In this document: one piece after another, positions 1 through 10,654 of the stretch | Position numbering within the stretch: position 1 is the first letter of the stretch | Layout of the letters: each line of letters starts with the position of its first letter | Source: Xylona heveae TC161 | Taxonomy: Eukaryota; Ascomycota; Xylonomycetes; Xylonales; Xylonaceae | Direction of reading: 5' to 3' | Length of the DNA: 64,000 nt | Assembly (NCBI RefSeq): GCF_001619985.1 | Contig: NW_017264201.1 | Location: 806,001-870,000 of the forward strand | Translations under genes and position numbers: made by a program | Notes under the pieces: generated by a model | Database searches by the model: none | What the model was told of the DNA's origin: nothing | What the model saw: only the letters and a program-made list of their open reading frames with translations

Positions 1-1
1 G

Positions 2-163
2 GTAGAATGTGAACAACTCCCAACGCTGCCTGGTACCGGATGCACGGTGGCATGGAATCTCGTGAATCGAAAATTTAAACACAACGTGAAAAAATGCCCA
101 GCCTGGTATGAAGATGGGCCATCTCCGACAGAGTTAATGTTTCAAGTTTCGGATGCGTTTTAA
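2..163 (+). CDS. Possible C-terminal exon, cut by the left edge
   Basis: An open frame runs from the first bases of the window for 53 codons to a TAA at 161-163. It has no internal methionine start near the edge, so if real it is the last exon of a gene lying to the left. The peptide is mixed in composition, with four cysteines, a Pro-Gly-Thr-Gly-Cys stretch and a Lys-rich middle, and does not look like low-complexity shadow translation. I do not recognise the family. It ends about 130 bp before the stop codon of the convergent synaptobrevin gene, a normal spacing for tail-to-tail fungal genes. It could still be chance openness. Confidence 0.3.
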   Translation, partial: VECEQLPTLPGTGCTVAWNLVNRKFKHNVKKCPAWYEDGPSPTELMFQVSDAF

Positions 164-291
164 GCCTTTGCTTCCGGTCATAGGAAGATCTGGCTAGAAG
201 CTAAGATTGCGCTTAATGCTTGGTGGCAACGACTGTATGTCATCAGTCTCCAGATCTGATTGAATCGGGCTTGAGCAGGATTAAAAAAGGG

Positions 292-830
292 TCATAACAT
301 ACCGGCAGGAACGATGATAACCACCAAGAGCAGGATAATAGCGACAATCAGACAGACTCGCATCCGCATGTCCTTCAACCACATCCGCTTCCGGACACGG
401 TTGGCTCCACGACGAAAACCTTGAGAGGATGTGTGCAAATCATCGGTCTTGGTTGCCAGTGAATCGAGATGTTCTCCACGCTGCGTTGTCTTGTTGATGT
501 TCTCTCTCATCACACCCAGGACATCTTTGACTTGCTACAGATGGCGCAACCAGTCAGCAAATCAAACATCTCTTCATAAATATACAATCGCAATACATGT
601 GCTGGATCAAAGCAGCTGGTTGATCGGACAGAATCTGCCGACAAAGGAATCATTGCTGCCTGCGCCAAGCAACTAACAATCGCTATCCAGCATCAAAAAT
701 TCAACAAACAGAAACGTACATCCTGGAGCTGCTCGGTACGGGTTCTACCGGCATCATGTTGCGCCGCGCTTCCGCCCGCGTTGTTGCCGGAGGGAATATA
801 AGGATCGTAAGGCTGGCTGTGCTCGGCCAT
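292..830 (-). CDS. synA: Synaptobrevin/VAMP v-SNARE (SynA/Snc1 type)
   Basis: The gene has two exons, 830-720 and 534-292, joined in phase 0 across a 185-nt intron (GTACGT...TGTAG). They encode 117 residues, close to the usual fungal length. The N-terminus is a short Pro/Gly/Ala-rich variable segment. Residues about 30-95 form the R-SNARE coiled coil, with the family signature [16 protein letters not shown] and the zero-layer Arg in [13 protein letters not shown] Trp-Leu-Lys-Asp linker and one C-terminal membrane anchor of about 20 Val/Ile/Leu residues follow. R-SNAREs of this kind sit on secretory vesicles and pair with plasma-membrane Sso/Sec9-type Q-SNAREs for exocytosis at the hyphal tip. 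The start is chosen because Met-Ala-Glu-His opens the first exon directly and the splice is in frame. Transcription is toward the left edge. Confidence 0.93.
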
Positions 831-2709
831 GATCGCTCAGGGTGCGCGGAGGCCTGCTTGACAGTGGGAATCGGATCTCTCTGTCGTAAGAGAGGAGTGG
901 TCTGAAGAAAGGCGGAGCGCGAAGCTGAGAGTTCGAAATGAGGGAAGGGTTGCTGGATGGGGATTGTGATGATGATGGAGTGGCAATGAAGTGGACGTTG
1001 GCTGGAAAGGTGACAAGTGATGATTGCTGGCTGAACTTGACGGGTAATAATGGGTGGCTTGGCGAGCGACGACAGCTGGGGGAACTAGAACAGTGAGAGC
1101 GACTCCAAGTCTCTGCAGTCTGCTACATAGCCACCTCTTTTCCCACCTACCCTACGTAAGCGGGCGGCAAAATCGGTGAGCAGCAAGAAAGAGAGCCGTT
1201 ATTATCTCAGTGACAAGGATCTTTCGGAGCATTTTGCGAACTATCAATTAATCACAGTTCAAAGGAAATAGTACGTCACTTCTACCATTCACATCTGCAT
1301 GAATAGAACATTTGGATTTCTTTTATTCAATCATTGCTCAAATATAATGTTCTTACAAGTGATGCATTTTAGAGAATGTGAAAAGGGGCGGATATGAAGT
1401 AGAGATACTTTAACCAGTATCTATAAACTGGGACAATGAAAGTACTCGTACCTTGCCATCTTTGGAGGTTAAGCCGGGCCGGAATTGGCCGAGGATTGAG
1501 AGGAATACCACAGCGCTGTACAGAGGTACTGTGAGGTATGCTATGATTTAAGGTATAACTGCACACGGTACAGAAGGATTGCAAAGTTGATGCAGCTGCA
1601 AGGATGATGAGCCCCTTGGGTGTCTGGAGTGCAAGACTCGAACTCCTTCATCTCATCTTCTGCAGAGACACGTCTGAAACTTATTGTCGCGTTACAGGAT
1701 CGTGGCTGAGGGGAGCACGAGAGGTTAAAAAGGGAAATGCCGCTTGCGCAAACCCTTTGGAGCTAAGCTATTTTAGGAAAATTGGACGCATTTTGTTCCC
1801 GACCAGAGGCGAATAATTGACGTAAAATACCACCGTTAGAGGAGCGAGAAGGAGACAGAAGGCATCGTCAAAGAAATTAGAGGTACCCTGGGAAAGGAAG
1901 ACCGCGACGATGATGATGATGATGAGGATGATTTGTATTAATCAAATTTCCTCAAACACTGCCACGATGATTCTCAAGCTACTTTGAACTACTAACAGAA
2001 ACCGTCTCATAAGATTTCCCAAAAAGAATGAACCCGTATCCGTATTCAGTTGGCGGCTCGTGACCCCTTTAGTACTTGGAGCATTCTCACCCTCTCGCTC
2101 CTTGGGTTCGCCCACCCCCCATCACCCCCCCCTTCGACCCTTGGACCCCAAGCAGGGCAACGTCAGCCGCGATCCCGCTCTTGCTAGACCCCCGGTTCCC
2201 TTCCTTCTCCTTCATCTTGTTCCTGAACCGTATTTTCTCCCCATCGTGAGACCTGGTCAAGAGAAATTCTCCCCCGACTCTTGACGACCTCTCTATACAC
2301 ATATCTCCTACAGGCAGTCTGGGAGTTCGGATTGTGTGTCCTGGACAGCCAAACCGATCTCTTGTCGATCCGTCGGCGGCCGCTCGCTCTACCCCACAAA
2401 CTCTCTCCCGACTGGGCATCGACTGCGACATTCGTTTGGAATCGTGAAGCACCATTTGACTCTTTATTCGGGGCTCATCGACACTTACGTCCTTAATCCG
2501 ATCGTGTTTTCTTATTCTCGGGTTTATCTCAACGGTCGACTGTATTTCATACCGCTTTCTTTAACCGTTACTTTCGCATTCATTCTCTGTCGACAACCGC
2601 TTTCATCTTCTGCAATCATACAATAGAGGTCCCTGTTTTATAATCTCGCTCTCCCTCAATCAACCTTGATACTACGACAACAGGACTTTCTCGAAAGAAT
2701 AATACGATA
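831..2709. other. Intergenic region, divergent promoters of synA and GH76 genes
   Basis: About 1.9 kb between two divergent starts. Open frames on both strands are short and match no family. There is a GAT/GAC-repeat tract near 1910-1930. A pyrimidine-rich stretch at about 2080-2700, full of CT and CCCC runs, is typical of the 5' leader of an expressed fungal gene and probably serves the GH76 gene. No tRNA or repeat is recognised. Confidence 0.5.
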
Positions 2710-4372
2710 ATGAGACTTTTCAGCTCAATATGCGCCCTCACATCGGCGGCTCTACTGGGGTGCAAGGTCGTCAACGCCATTTCACTTGATTTAAATGACG
2801 ATAGTACGTAAACTCCTGATAACCGTTTCACATGGAAGCATGATTGTTTGCAGAAGCACAGAGCTTTCAACCAAGGAAAAAGTCTTTTGTGGGCACAATG
2901 CTAACTCTGGATACCGCCGCAGCGTCGATCAAGAACGCCGCCGCAACTGTGGCATATGGAATGATGAAATACTACACTGGTAATCATACGGGTGACGTCG
3001 CAGGCAACCTTCCAGCACCGTACTACTGGTGGGAAGCTGGTGCTACATTCGGCGCTATGATTGATTACTGGTATTACACTGGCGACACTTCCTACAACGA
3101 CGCCGTGACCGAGGCCATGTTGCATCAGGCAGGCCCAGACAACGATTACATGCCAATTAACCAGACAAAGACCGAGGTACGAAGGGAGCTGTGGATGCCT
3201 ATTCGCTGCATAAACATAAGGGACCAGTTCACTAACATCTTTTTCTTCGCCGGTTTAGGGTAATGACGATCAAGGCTTCTGGGCTCTCGCTGCAATGTCC
3301 GCTGCCGAGAACAAATACCCTGATCCTCCGGCTGACCAGCCTCAGTGGCTTGCACTCGCTCAAGCGGTGTTCAACGAGCAGGCATCTCGTTGGGATCCCT
3401 CTACTTGCGGAGGTGGTCTCCGATGGCAAATTTTCTCGTTCAACAACGGTTACAATTATAAAAACACCATCTCGAATGGCTGTTTCTTCAATTTGGCTTC
3501 GCGCTTGGCCAAATATACCGGCAACAAGACGTACTCTGACTGGGCGGCCAAATCGTGGGATTGGTCCTATAGCGTCCAGCTGATCAGCTCCGACTACCAC
3601 TTTTTTGATGGAACGGACGACACCATCAACTGCTCACGTGTGGACCATTTGCAGTGGACTTACAATGCTGGAGTGTACCTTTTGGGTTCGGCGGTTATGT
3701 GGAACTTTGTAAGTTGGCTTTGAAATTTGCCTTTTTTTTTTGCTTTCCCTCTTGGAGTCATAAGCTAATGGCGTCAAGACCGAAGATCAAGTTTGGAAGG
3801 ATCGCGTCAATGGCATCCTCAATGCCACTGACATCTTCTTCCAAACCAACCCTGCAAATGTAATGTACGAGGTGGCCTGCGAGCCCCAGAACACCTGCAA
3901 CACAGACCAGCGATCGTTCAAGGCATACCTTTCGCGATGGATGGCGGCCACCACGAAAATGGCACCCTGGACCACCGATTATATCATGACCAGGATCAAT
4001 GCATCTGCTCAGGCAGCAGCAGCACAATGTAACGGAGGTACAGACGGAGTCACTTGTGGCCTGAAGTGGACCCAATCTACATGGGATGGGCAGTACGGTG
4101 TCGGTGAACAGATGAGCGCCTTGGAGGTCATTCAGTCAACGTTGATTGGCAATGCTCCCGTGCCCGCGTCCAACATGACTGGAGGTACGAGTAAAGGCAA
4201 CCCATCTGCTGGCAGCGGCGGTAGCGGTGGCAGCAGCAACGGTGGTGGGTCTTCAGGACTTCCCGGCGAATCGAACAAGCCCATCACAACGGGTGACAAA
4301 GTAGGTGCTGGTTTCCTCACGGCTTTTGTCCTGATTGGCGTCATTGGCGGCGCCTTGTGGATGATCGTTTAA
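2710..4372 (+). CDS. GPI-anchored GH76 alpha-1,6-mannanase-like protein (Dfg5/Dcw1 family)
   Basis: Exons 2710-2803, 2923-3176, 3259-3708 and 3779-4372 join in frame to 463 residues. A signal peptide covers residues 1-23. GH76 hallmarks follow: [29 protein letters not shown], then [17 protein letters not shown], which holds the paired catalytic aspartates. [19 protein letters not shown] and WTYNAGV are also conserved. The C-terminus is a Gly/Ser-rich linker and a hydrophobic tail typical of GPI addition. Dfg5/Dcw1 proteins act at the plasma membrane/cell wall and are thought to transfer GPI-glycoproteins to wall glucan. For intron 1 a nearer acceptor at 2853 is also in frame, but it would insert about 23 foreign residues. 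The acceptor at 2922 has a CTAAC branch point and restores the family sequence, so I chose it. Confidence 0.93.
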
Positions 4373-6961
4373 CGGTTTGCGTTTGCATATTTTTTTTTTT
4401 TCTTTTTCTTATATTCCTCTTTGCAATTTCCGTACATTATCCCCTTCGGTAACCTACCCTGCTCGCCGTCTTGGGTTTGGTTCAGGTACATTTGTCTGCC
4501 ATATCGATTTGGTTTGTGGATACCTTTGAATATCACCTCGCCTACAGCTCTCATGCCCACTATTCGGACAATTTCCACCTCGACTATTCCATCACTATTC
4601 ATTTCTCTCGGGCCTCATTTATTCAAATGAGCTATGGCGTGTGTCCACTCGGTTGTCTGTTCCGTTGTGCTTTACTGGTACGGCGCGGTCGGTTAGCTAC
4701 AAAGTCTTTTCTTCTCCTACTTTTCACTTACACAACCTTTCCGCCGTATTCCACTGACTAAAACATGGTCCTTTTTTCTTTCACTGGAGAGCTTTTTGAG
4801 GCTCTAAAATAAGCTGTCTTTTGATTTCCATCTAGAATCTCTCACATTCTTTTGCGCTGCACTCGCCGTGGTGTTAAGTTTCATCATTGTTTTTGGCATT
4901 TTACTGTATCTCCTACCCGGCGTATTGTCCGTATATACATTCCAATCCCAATAGCCTGTCGAATCGGCTTCTCGATTGTCGGGGCACTTGTTTATCGCGT
5001 ACGTGTTCTACGGCCGATCTATAACCTTTCACTATGCAGGAAAGTCGGTCCGTTCACCATCTGTGCCTTGTGCCCTGCCGTCCTCTTCATCTTCATAAAA
5101 CTCTATGCCTTTGAACGAGATGTATATCCTACGTCAATGTATCCTTCCGCCTCATTCTCACATTCCCCTATATCTTCTTTTCTACAGAGGGAAGACGAAA
5201 GAAGGAATTGTTGGCTCTCGTTGACCGCCCGCAAAGCGAACAAAGAAACGGATGGGTGTACGGCATGCACGTCTCTGCTAAGCTTGAATATTCCCGTCTT
5301 CAAAAATCTGTTTGCTAACACTGACATGTATCGCTCTGTACTCCTTCTCGCAACTCTACTGTCAACCACTTAGTTGCAGAGTTATCCTGTTTGTTCCACT
5401 CGTCTTTTCGACCTCCTCATCAGATCGACAGCCGGCGGCCTCACTTTTGAGACCTTACCCTTCCTCTGAATCGTCCTTCTCCTATTATTCGTCATCAAAC
5501 TACAGACTTCGGTGCCTGAATCATCCCCTAAAAGCTGAGGCTCGAAACCTGCTATCTGACTTGCTTCAACGACCTCAAAGTTCTTCCTCTGATTTCTCAA
5601 TTTTCTGACACTCTGGAAAAGACAAAATGAGACGGAGAAGAAAAGGAGTGAGCTAATGCAGATTGATAACAGACATCACCGGTATCACTCGCCGCTACGT
5701 CTACTTCAGAGTACACAGTTCAGCCACAGTCCCAAGCGGCGAATGCGTCGTCGATGATCAAATCTGGCGGGGTCAGAACTGCACACGGTATTGAGTTCTG
5801 GGCAATCAGAGCTGCACCAGCACTTTCATGCTTGTCGATGCTTCTGCTGCTGCTGGTATCGCTGAAAGTACTGGCCGCGTTTTAGGGATGGGACGGAGTC
5901 TTTGAAAGCTCATTGGCGGGGATGAACGCGTATAAATGGATAGGAGTGGCATGTGGCAACATATCGAATGCAACGGGCACTCGGTGTTGCTACTGTCTCG
6001 CATATCTCATTACGGTTTCTGGCTTCTGATTTCCAGCCTGTTGATTCTGTTGGTTTCTCGATTTTTTTGCGCCTTGGCATGGCTCACGCAGTAGGAAGCA
6101 TGGATGAATGGATTGAAGACAAGCAAAAATCTAGCATGGTGAGCATTGAAGGCATGGATAGCCGGTACAATAAAGCATAGCATGGCATCTCTCATGGCAT
6201 TTTATCAAATTGTGGGCATATCATGTCGTTTAGGCCACGGGCACTTTATAGCACAAACGCACAGCATACAAAGGTACCTAAAAAATTTTTTCTTCCCCCT
6301 CTTTGATTCTTCGCCCAATATGATTCTTTTTATCATTCATCCTGTATTTTTACAAGTCCTGTCTGCTTCTATTTGTGCTGTATTGTTAGTTTGAGCAGTT
6401 AATAATTAGATTGCTGTGGCTTCTCAATTGAACATCTTAGGTAGGAAGATGAAGAATGCCATGATGAAACAAGTCTGAATAAAAAACATTACTTGTTAAA
6501 TGGAGTAATAAACATAATAGCAATTTTGGACGTTGAGTGATGGAGCTTGAGCCGTTTGGAATATGAATCTAATGGGACGTTCTTCTGGCCAATTGGATTC
6601 ACCGCTCTCGGAAGGGCGGACCGACAAAGTCGAGCCTTGCGACGTCATAGCTGACTGGGGTTCCCTAGCGACATCGAACCATTCTTCAACCACCTGTGTC
6701 ATCAACAAGAGCTGTGTAATACATATCTTTTCTGCAATTCTTTTCTCCTAAGCAATTGGCTTTTGTTGGCTTAATTGCATACTATTTTCCTCTTCGTGCA
6801 TTGTCAAGGTACAGTTACAGAACGCACAGCAGCACTCATTCAATTGCCAGGTTCGCACAGTCACTAATATTTTTGATGTATTTCGCGCAGATTGGATTTT
6901 GCTATTCTGACAAACATCATTACTTAATTCATCCGTTTGAGCACGCGCTGCATACTTCACA
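4373..6961. other. Gene-poor stretch, 2.6 kb
   Basis: T-rich 3' flank of the GH76 gene followed by sequence with only short, unrelated open frames. The longest (4852-5373, 173 codons) is rich in Arg/Cys/Ser and matches no family. A 39-codon hydrophobic frame at 4835-4954 has no credible start or donor. The last 200 bp before 6962 are the probable promoter and leader of the next gene. Nothing else is recognised. Confidence 0.4.
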
Positions 6962-7730
6962 ATGGGTCTCATCAAGAGCCTGGCCAAATTGACCGTCTAC
7001 GGTGGTGCTGCCACGACTGGCGGTTTCTTTATTTGGACGCGAAACTCGCAATTCGTGCCATTCTCTACTTCGGATGCGATCTTTCAGTCTGCCGCATATA
7101 ACAAGTACAACCCAGAGAAGAACCCTACCATGCATGACTTGTGCGTTCGACGGGTCCCTCTGTCGAAGATCAAGCCAGAGCTGCAGCAACCCAATGGCAA
7201 GCTGGTAGAGCAATTCTGCGCTGGCGTGTGGAGCGGAAAGGGTGAGTCTCTATATCATGGTAGAGATAGATTTGTGCTTTAATGGGCGCTTCAAGAGTCA
7301 TGTCTTGCTGATATATATCGTCTCGGACTCTCTAGGCTACACTATTCAGCGCGAGATCCTTGCACGGAAATACAGAGGACCCGAAACTGCTCACCAGCTC
7401 TGGACTCCGTCAGATCTCAAGGCCTCAACTTACCCTGTCGGTACTCAGATTACCGATCACTTTGAAGTCCTCGAGCACACTCCCGAGAGTATTGTCGTAC
7501 GATGTGGCGACTCGCCCCGCAAGACCGAAGTCCGTCCCGGCGATGGCCTCTTCGAGATTGGTGCCAAGGTCCTTGAAAAGGAGGGCGTGGCTGAGTTTAC
7601 GCTCAAGAGTGTCTTCTACCAGGGCCTCGGCAAGGCATCGGGCCCGCCCATGCCAGATTATATTGTATGGCTTCACAAGCAGTACACGAAGCTGTGGATG
7701 GAGACGGCCATTTGGAACGTCACTGCCTAA
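6962..7730 (+). CDS. Conserved-looking protein of unknown function with N-terminal membrane segment
   Basis: Two exons, 6962-7241 and 7336-7730, join through GTGAGT...CTAG with a shared Gly codon and give 224 residues. Residues 9-26 (Leu-Thr-Val-Tyr then Gly/Ala/Thr-rich, then Phe-Phe-Ile-Trp) form a single hydrophobic segment, so the protein may be anchored in a membrane, perhaps of mitochondria or ER. The rest is soluble and mixed in composition. It has a run of beta-strand-like sequence (FEVLEHTPESIVVRCGD, then a Gly-rich turn, then AEFTLKSVFYQG) and a Trp/Tyr-rich C-terminal helix. I do not recognise the family from sequence alone. The in-frame splice and coding-like composition argue for a real gene. 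Confidence 0.8.
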
Positions 7731-8230
7731 TTCACACCCTCACGTGCAATAGCGAGCGGAAACGATTCTCGTGATCAAGACCGGGCATATGGAGCATACA
7801 TCTACCTATTGATGTGATGGATACCCGCGTAATTGAGCGTTATGCAATTGGTGGAATCTTTGGCCGTGAGCTTCGATTCTGAAATTGCCCTCCGTATCTT
7901 CTTGGAAACGGGTTGGATTTCCCTTCAAATCTCAATCCGTTCATGGATACCTGCTCCGCCAAAGTGGAGGAAGGTTCGAGGTTTATTTGGCCTAGATGAA
8001 GACGAGCAATTGGTTATCTTCGACCACCAATTTGCGGAACACCACGAAAAAATAATGCTCGGGACAGTAAATATTTGTAAAACAGCTTACGGATTTTCTC
8101 TTGTATATAATTCGAAAGGGCAATATCAAGCACTTATTTTCACTTTTGCAAATATTCCAGGCAGCCTTTCGTCTTTTTTGATCGTCTTACCTCCCAGGAA
8201 TTCCCCTACACGGCCAAGTCCAAAACAAAA
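7731..8230. other. Short intergenic region between convergent genes
   Basis: About 500 bp separating the stop codons of two convergent genes. It holds AT-rich 3' flanking sequence (several AATA/TATA stretches around 8045-8150) and no supported gene or repeat. Confidence 0.5.
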
Positions 8231-10630
8231 CTACGATACCCAAGCACTGCCAAACGGCACCAGGCTGGCTTTTGTCACACGGACACTTCCTTGCCCATCC
8301 GCCACGACCTGGACCTGATTACTCTGGACATATTTAGGCCAGACCCATGCGGTCAACGAGACGCCTTCTGCCGAGAAAACTTCGAGACTAGAGCGGTCCA
8401 TTAAGAGCGTCAAGCTGAGTGTATTCGACGAATCCACAATGACCGGCGCGCTCCACGTTCCTGGCCATCCATACGAAGAAGCATGAGTCGTATCTAACGT
8501 CAGGGTCTCCGTGGCCTTATTATACGTTACCAAGACAGCATCGCTACCGCCCGACGCCGCTACACCAAAGACCTTGACGGTAATAATATTCGCGCTGGTA
8601 CTGGCCAGATCAAACGTCACCGTGAACTGCGCCTGGTTGGAAGATCCAACAGTCCAGCTGCTTCCAGCAGAGACATCTTTTGTCTTGCTCGTTCCACCAA
8701 TCTGGCTTCCAGACGCCAAGCTCGAAATCTGGGCAATCGGTCGACTGCCCAATCCGCCATCGGCCTTGAGGAAGAGTTCACGCGTGACTCCCTGCGCGCC
8801 AGCCCAGCCATTGAGCCTGCTTACAAAACGGGCATTCTGATCCCAATTACCCATCCAGCCAATTGCCAAGACACGACCTCCTCCTCCACCTCCTGACGAT
8901 GCCGACGCCGACGTCGACTTCTGTGCCGGCGGCGCAACACCACCTTCCTGATAATACTGCGCCGCATAAAAGTCCGGTCCGTAATCCAACAGACCAACTT
9001 TCTCAGACTGGAACGTCGTGCCATCAAACGTGCCCACCTCGTACCAATTCTTCTCATTCCCACCGTAAAACAGCGCCCACTTGGTCGTCTTGCCATCTGC
9101 AGATGTAATGGGGAAGAAGTTCGGACACTCCCACATTGCTCCCCGCGAGCCATCCCCTTGATATAGCACGCCCACATAATCCCATGTCGTCAGCGACCCC
9201 GCCGCTGCAAACAACTGCACCTTCCCACCCTTGTCATTATCTCCCGACCCCACGACCATCTTGTACCGATTATCGCCCGCGTCATAAAACACCTTTGGGT
9301 CACGGAACCCATTTCCCGAATCCGCGGGGGGCGTCGCAATTATCGGGTTCGTGCTAGTATTTCCGCCGTCGCCGCCCCCGCCCCCGCCAGCAGACGGATA
9401 CACAAACGTCGTCCCGTCCCCCGATGTCGCCGTCCATACCGTCTCGGGCGTCGCTCCCGGATGATGCGTCGTGTCAGTAAACTCTGTAAACACGAGCCGC
9501 AGCGAACTGTCTTTTGGATCCGTCACCGCCGAGCCCGTAAACCGCCCGCTCGTGTCAGTCTTGTCCGTGTCATAATACGGCGGATACAGCGCCACGGGTA
9601 AATTCCGCCAATGCACCCCGTCGCTGCTGTCCGCGTGGGACCAGTGCATGGGGCCCCATACCGCCTCCGCGGGGTTATATTGGCTGAACAGGTGGTGCCG
9701 ATTGTCTTTGCTCCATTTGATCAGCCCCGCCGGGTCATTGATCCAGCCTTGGTACGGCGTGTAGTGGTATTGCGGCCGCAGCGCGTCGTTGGAGAAGAGG
9801 CTGATTTGGGATTGCGTCCCGGATGCGGTGTTGGCTTGTCCGATGACGTTGAATGTCAGTTTTGTCGTTTTCCCGTTGTTTTTGCTCTCGTTGTCGTTCT
9901 CGTCTCGTTTGTCGTTTTCTTTGCTGTCGTTGTTATTTTCTGTTGAGAATTCAGAGGCAGAAACACCAGAGGCAGCAGCAGCAGCAGCAGCAGCAGAGAC
10001 AGTCACCGTATCCCCCAGCGCCGCACACCCAACCCTTACATCATCCACATTAACATGCCCCCACGCCGCCGTCGCATTATCATACACCACGAGATGCACA
10101 TTTTCGCCTGCATAGCCCACCGTATTCCACACCACGCGCACATACGCCTCGTCGTTCGCGCCTGTCTGCTTATACAGCACTTTATTATCCGCGTCCCGCA
10201 CCAGCGCTACATATAAATTATCCGGATCATACCCGCCGCCAATCAGGAAACTCAGCGCCGAACTCGCTGCGAACGAACTGCTGTGCAGCTCCCCGACAGC
10301 CCCGTCGCCGGCCGCGGCGAAGCCCCAGAGGTGGTACGTCCCGACTTGGTCAAAGGGCCCGCCCCAGTAGGATGTGGCGGAGCTGATGGACCCCGAGTTG
10401 GAGAAGGCGGTGCCGCTGATAATGGTCCAGCCGTTCAGCGTCCCGTCTTCAAAGGACGGGTTGGCTGGGCCGGGGTGGTCTTTGGAGGGGTCGCATGTTA
10501 TAGGGCCGGAGGAGAAGGAGGGGGAGGAGGAGGAGGGGGAGGAAGGGTCGGTGGAAGGAGCGGGAGCGGCGAGGATTGGCAAGGAGTGTAAAACGAGGGA
10601 AAGAAGGATGGAGTGAAGCGCGGAAGGCAT
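8231..10630 (-). CDS. Secreted GH32 beta-fructofuranosidase (exo-inulinase/levanase/invertase type) with N-terminal beta-sandwich
   Basis: One uninterrupted frame of 799 residues. Residues 1-21 are a signal peptide and about 22-45 a Ser/Pro linker. Residues about 55-201 look like a galactose-binding-like beta-sandwich (NPSFEDGTLNGW at the start, HVNVDDVRVG at the end), possibly a carbohydrate-binding module. An Ala8 run and an Asn/Asp/Glu/Lys-rich linker follow (about 212-254). The GH32 five-bladed propeller starts near 286. It carries YQGWINDPAG (nucleophile Asp299), GFRDPKV (Asp444) and MWECPNFF (acid/base Glu501), and is followed by the C-terminal beta-sandwich. GH32 enzymes hydrolyse sucrose, inulin or levan outside the cell; which one cannot be told here. 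Gly-rich inserts (around 415-423 and in a later loop) lengthen the catalytic domain. A hexose transporter gene lies 5 kb away, pointing the other way. Confidence 0.92.
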   Translation of the reverse strand: MPSALHSILLSLVLHSLPILAAPAPSTDPSSPSSSSPSFSSGPITCDPSKDHPGPANPSFEDGTLNGWTIISGTAFSNSGSISSATSYWGGPFDQVGTYHLWGFAAAGDGAVGELHSSSFAASSALSFLIGGGYDPDNLYVALVRDADNKVLYKQTGANDEAYVRVVWNTVGYAGENVHLVVYDNATAAWGHVNVDDVRVGCAALGDTVTVSAAAAAAAASGVSASEFSTENNNDSKENDKRDENDNESKNNGKTTKLTFNVIGQANTASGTQSQISLFSNDALRPQYHYTPYQGWINDPAGLIKWSKDNRHHLFSQYNPAEAVWGPMHWSHADSSDGVHWRNLPVALYPPYYDTDKTDTSGRFTGSAVTDPKDSSLRLVFTEFTDTTHHPGATPETVWTATSGDGTTFVYPSAGGGGGGDGGNTSTNPIIATPPADSGNGFRDPKVFYDAGDNRYKMVVGSGDNDKGGKVQLFAAAGSLTTWDYVGVLYQGDGSRGAMWECPNFFPITSADGKTTKWALFYGGNEKNWYEVGTFDGTTFQSEKVGLLDYGPDFYAAQYYQEGGVAPPAQKSTSASASSGGGGGGRVLAIGWMGNWDQNARFVSRLNGWAGAQGVTRELFLKADGGLGSRPIAQISSLASGSQIGGTSKTKDVSAGSSWTVGSSNQAQFTVTFDLASTSANIITVKVFGVAASGGSDAVLVTYNKATETLTLDTTHASSYGWPGTWSAPVIVDSSNTLSLTLLMDRSSLEVFSAEGVSLTAWVWPKYVQSNQVQVVADGQGSVRVTKASLVPFGSAWVS

Positions 10631-10636
10631 TGTGGA

Positions 10637-10654
10637 TGTATGTATGTATGTATG
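10637..10654. repeat. TGTA microsatellite in the GH32 5' leader
   Basis: Four to five units of TGTA lie directly upstream of the GH32 start codon, within the likely 5' untranslated region. On the gene strand it reads as CATA repeats. No function can be inferred. Confidence 0.7.

Noticed and set aside
2087-2455. Minus-strand 122-codon open frame
   Set aside because: Lies across the pyrimidine-rich leader of the GH76 gene; its Gly/Arg-rich translation is the antisense of CT-rich DNA.
4835-4954. Hydrophobic 39-codon frame resembling a membrane segment
   Set aside because: No start codon and no GT donor in a suitable phase upstream; T-rich DNA gives hydrophobic translations by chance.
4852-5373. 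173-codon plus-strand open frame
   Set aside because: No family resemblance, erratic composition and no promoter or splice context; an overlapping minus frame is equally open.
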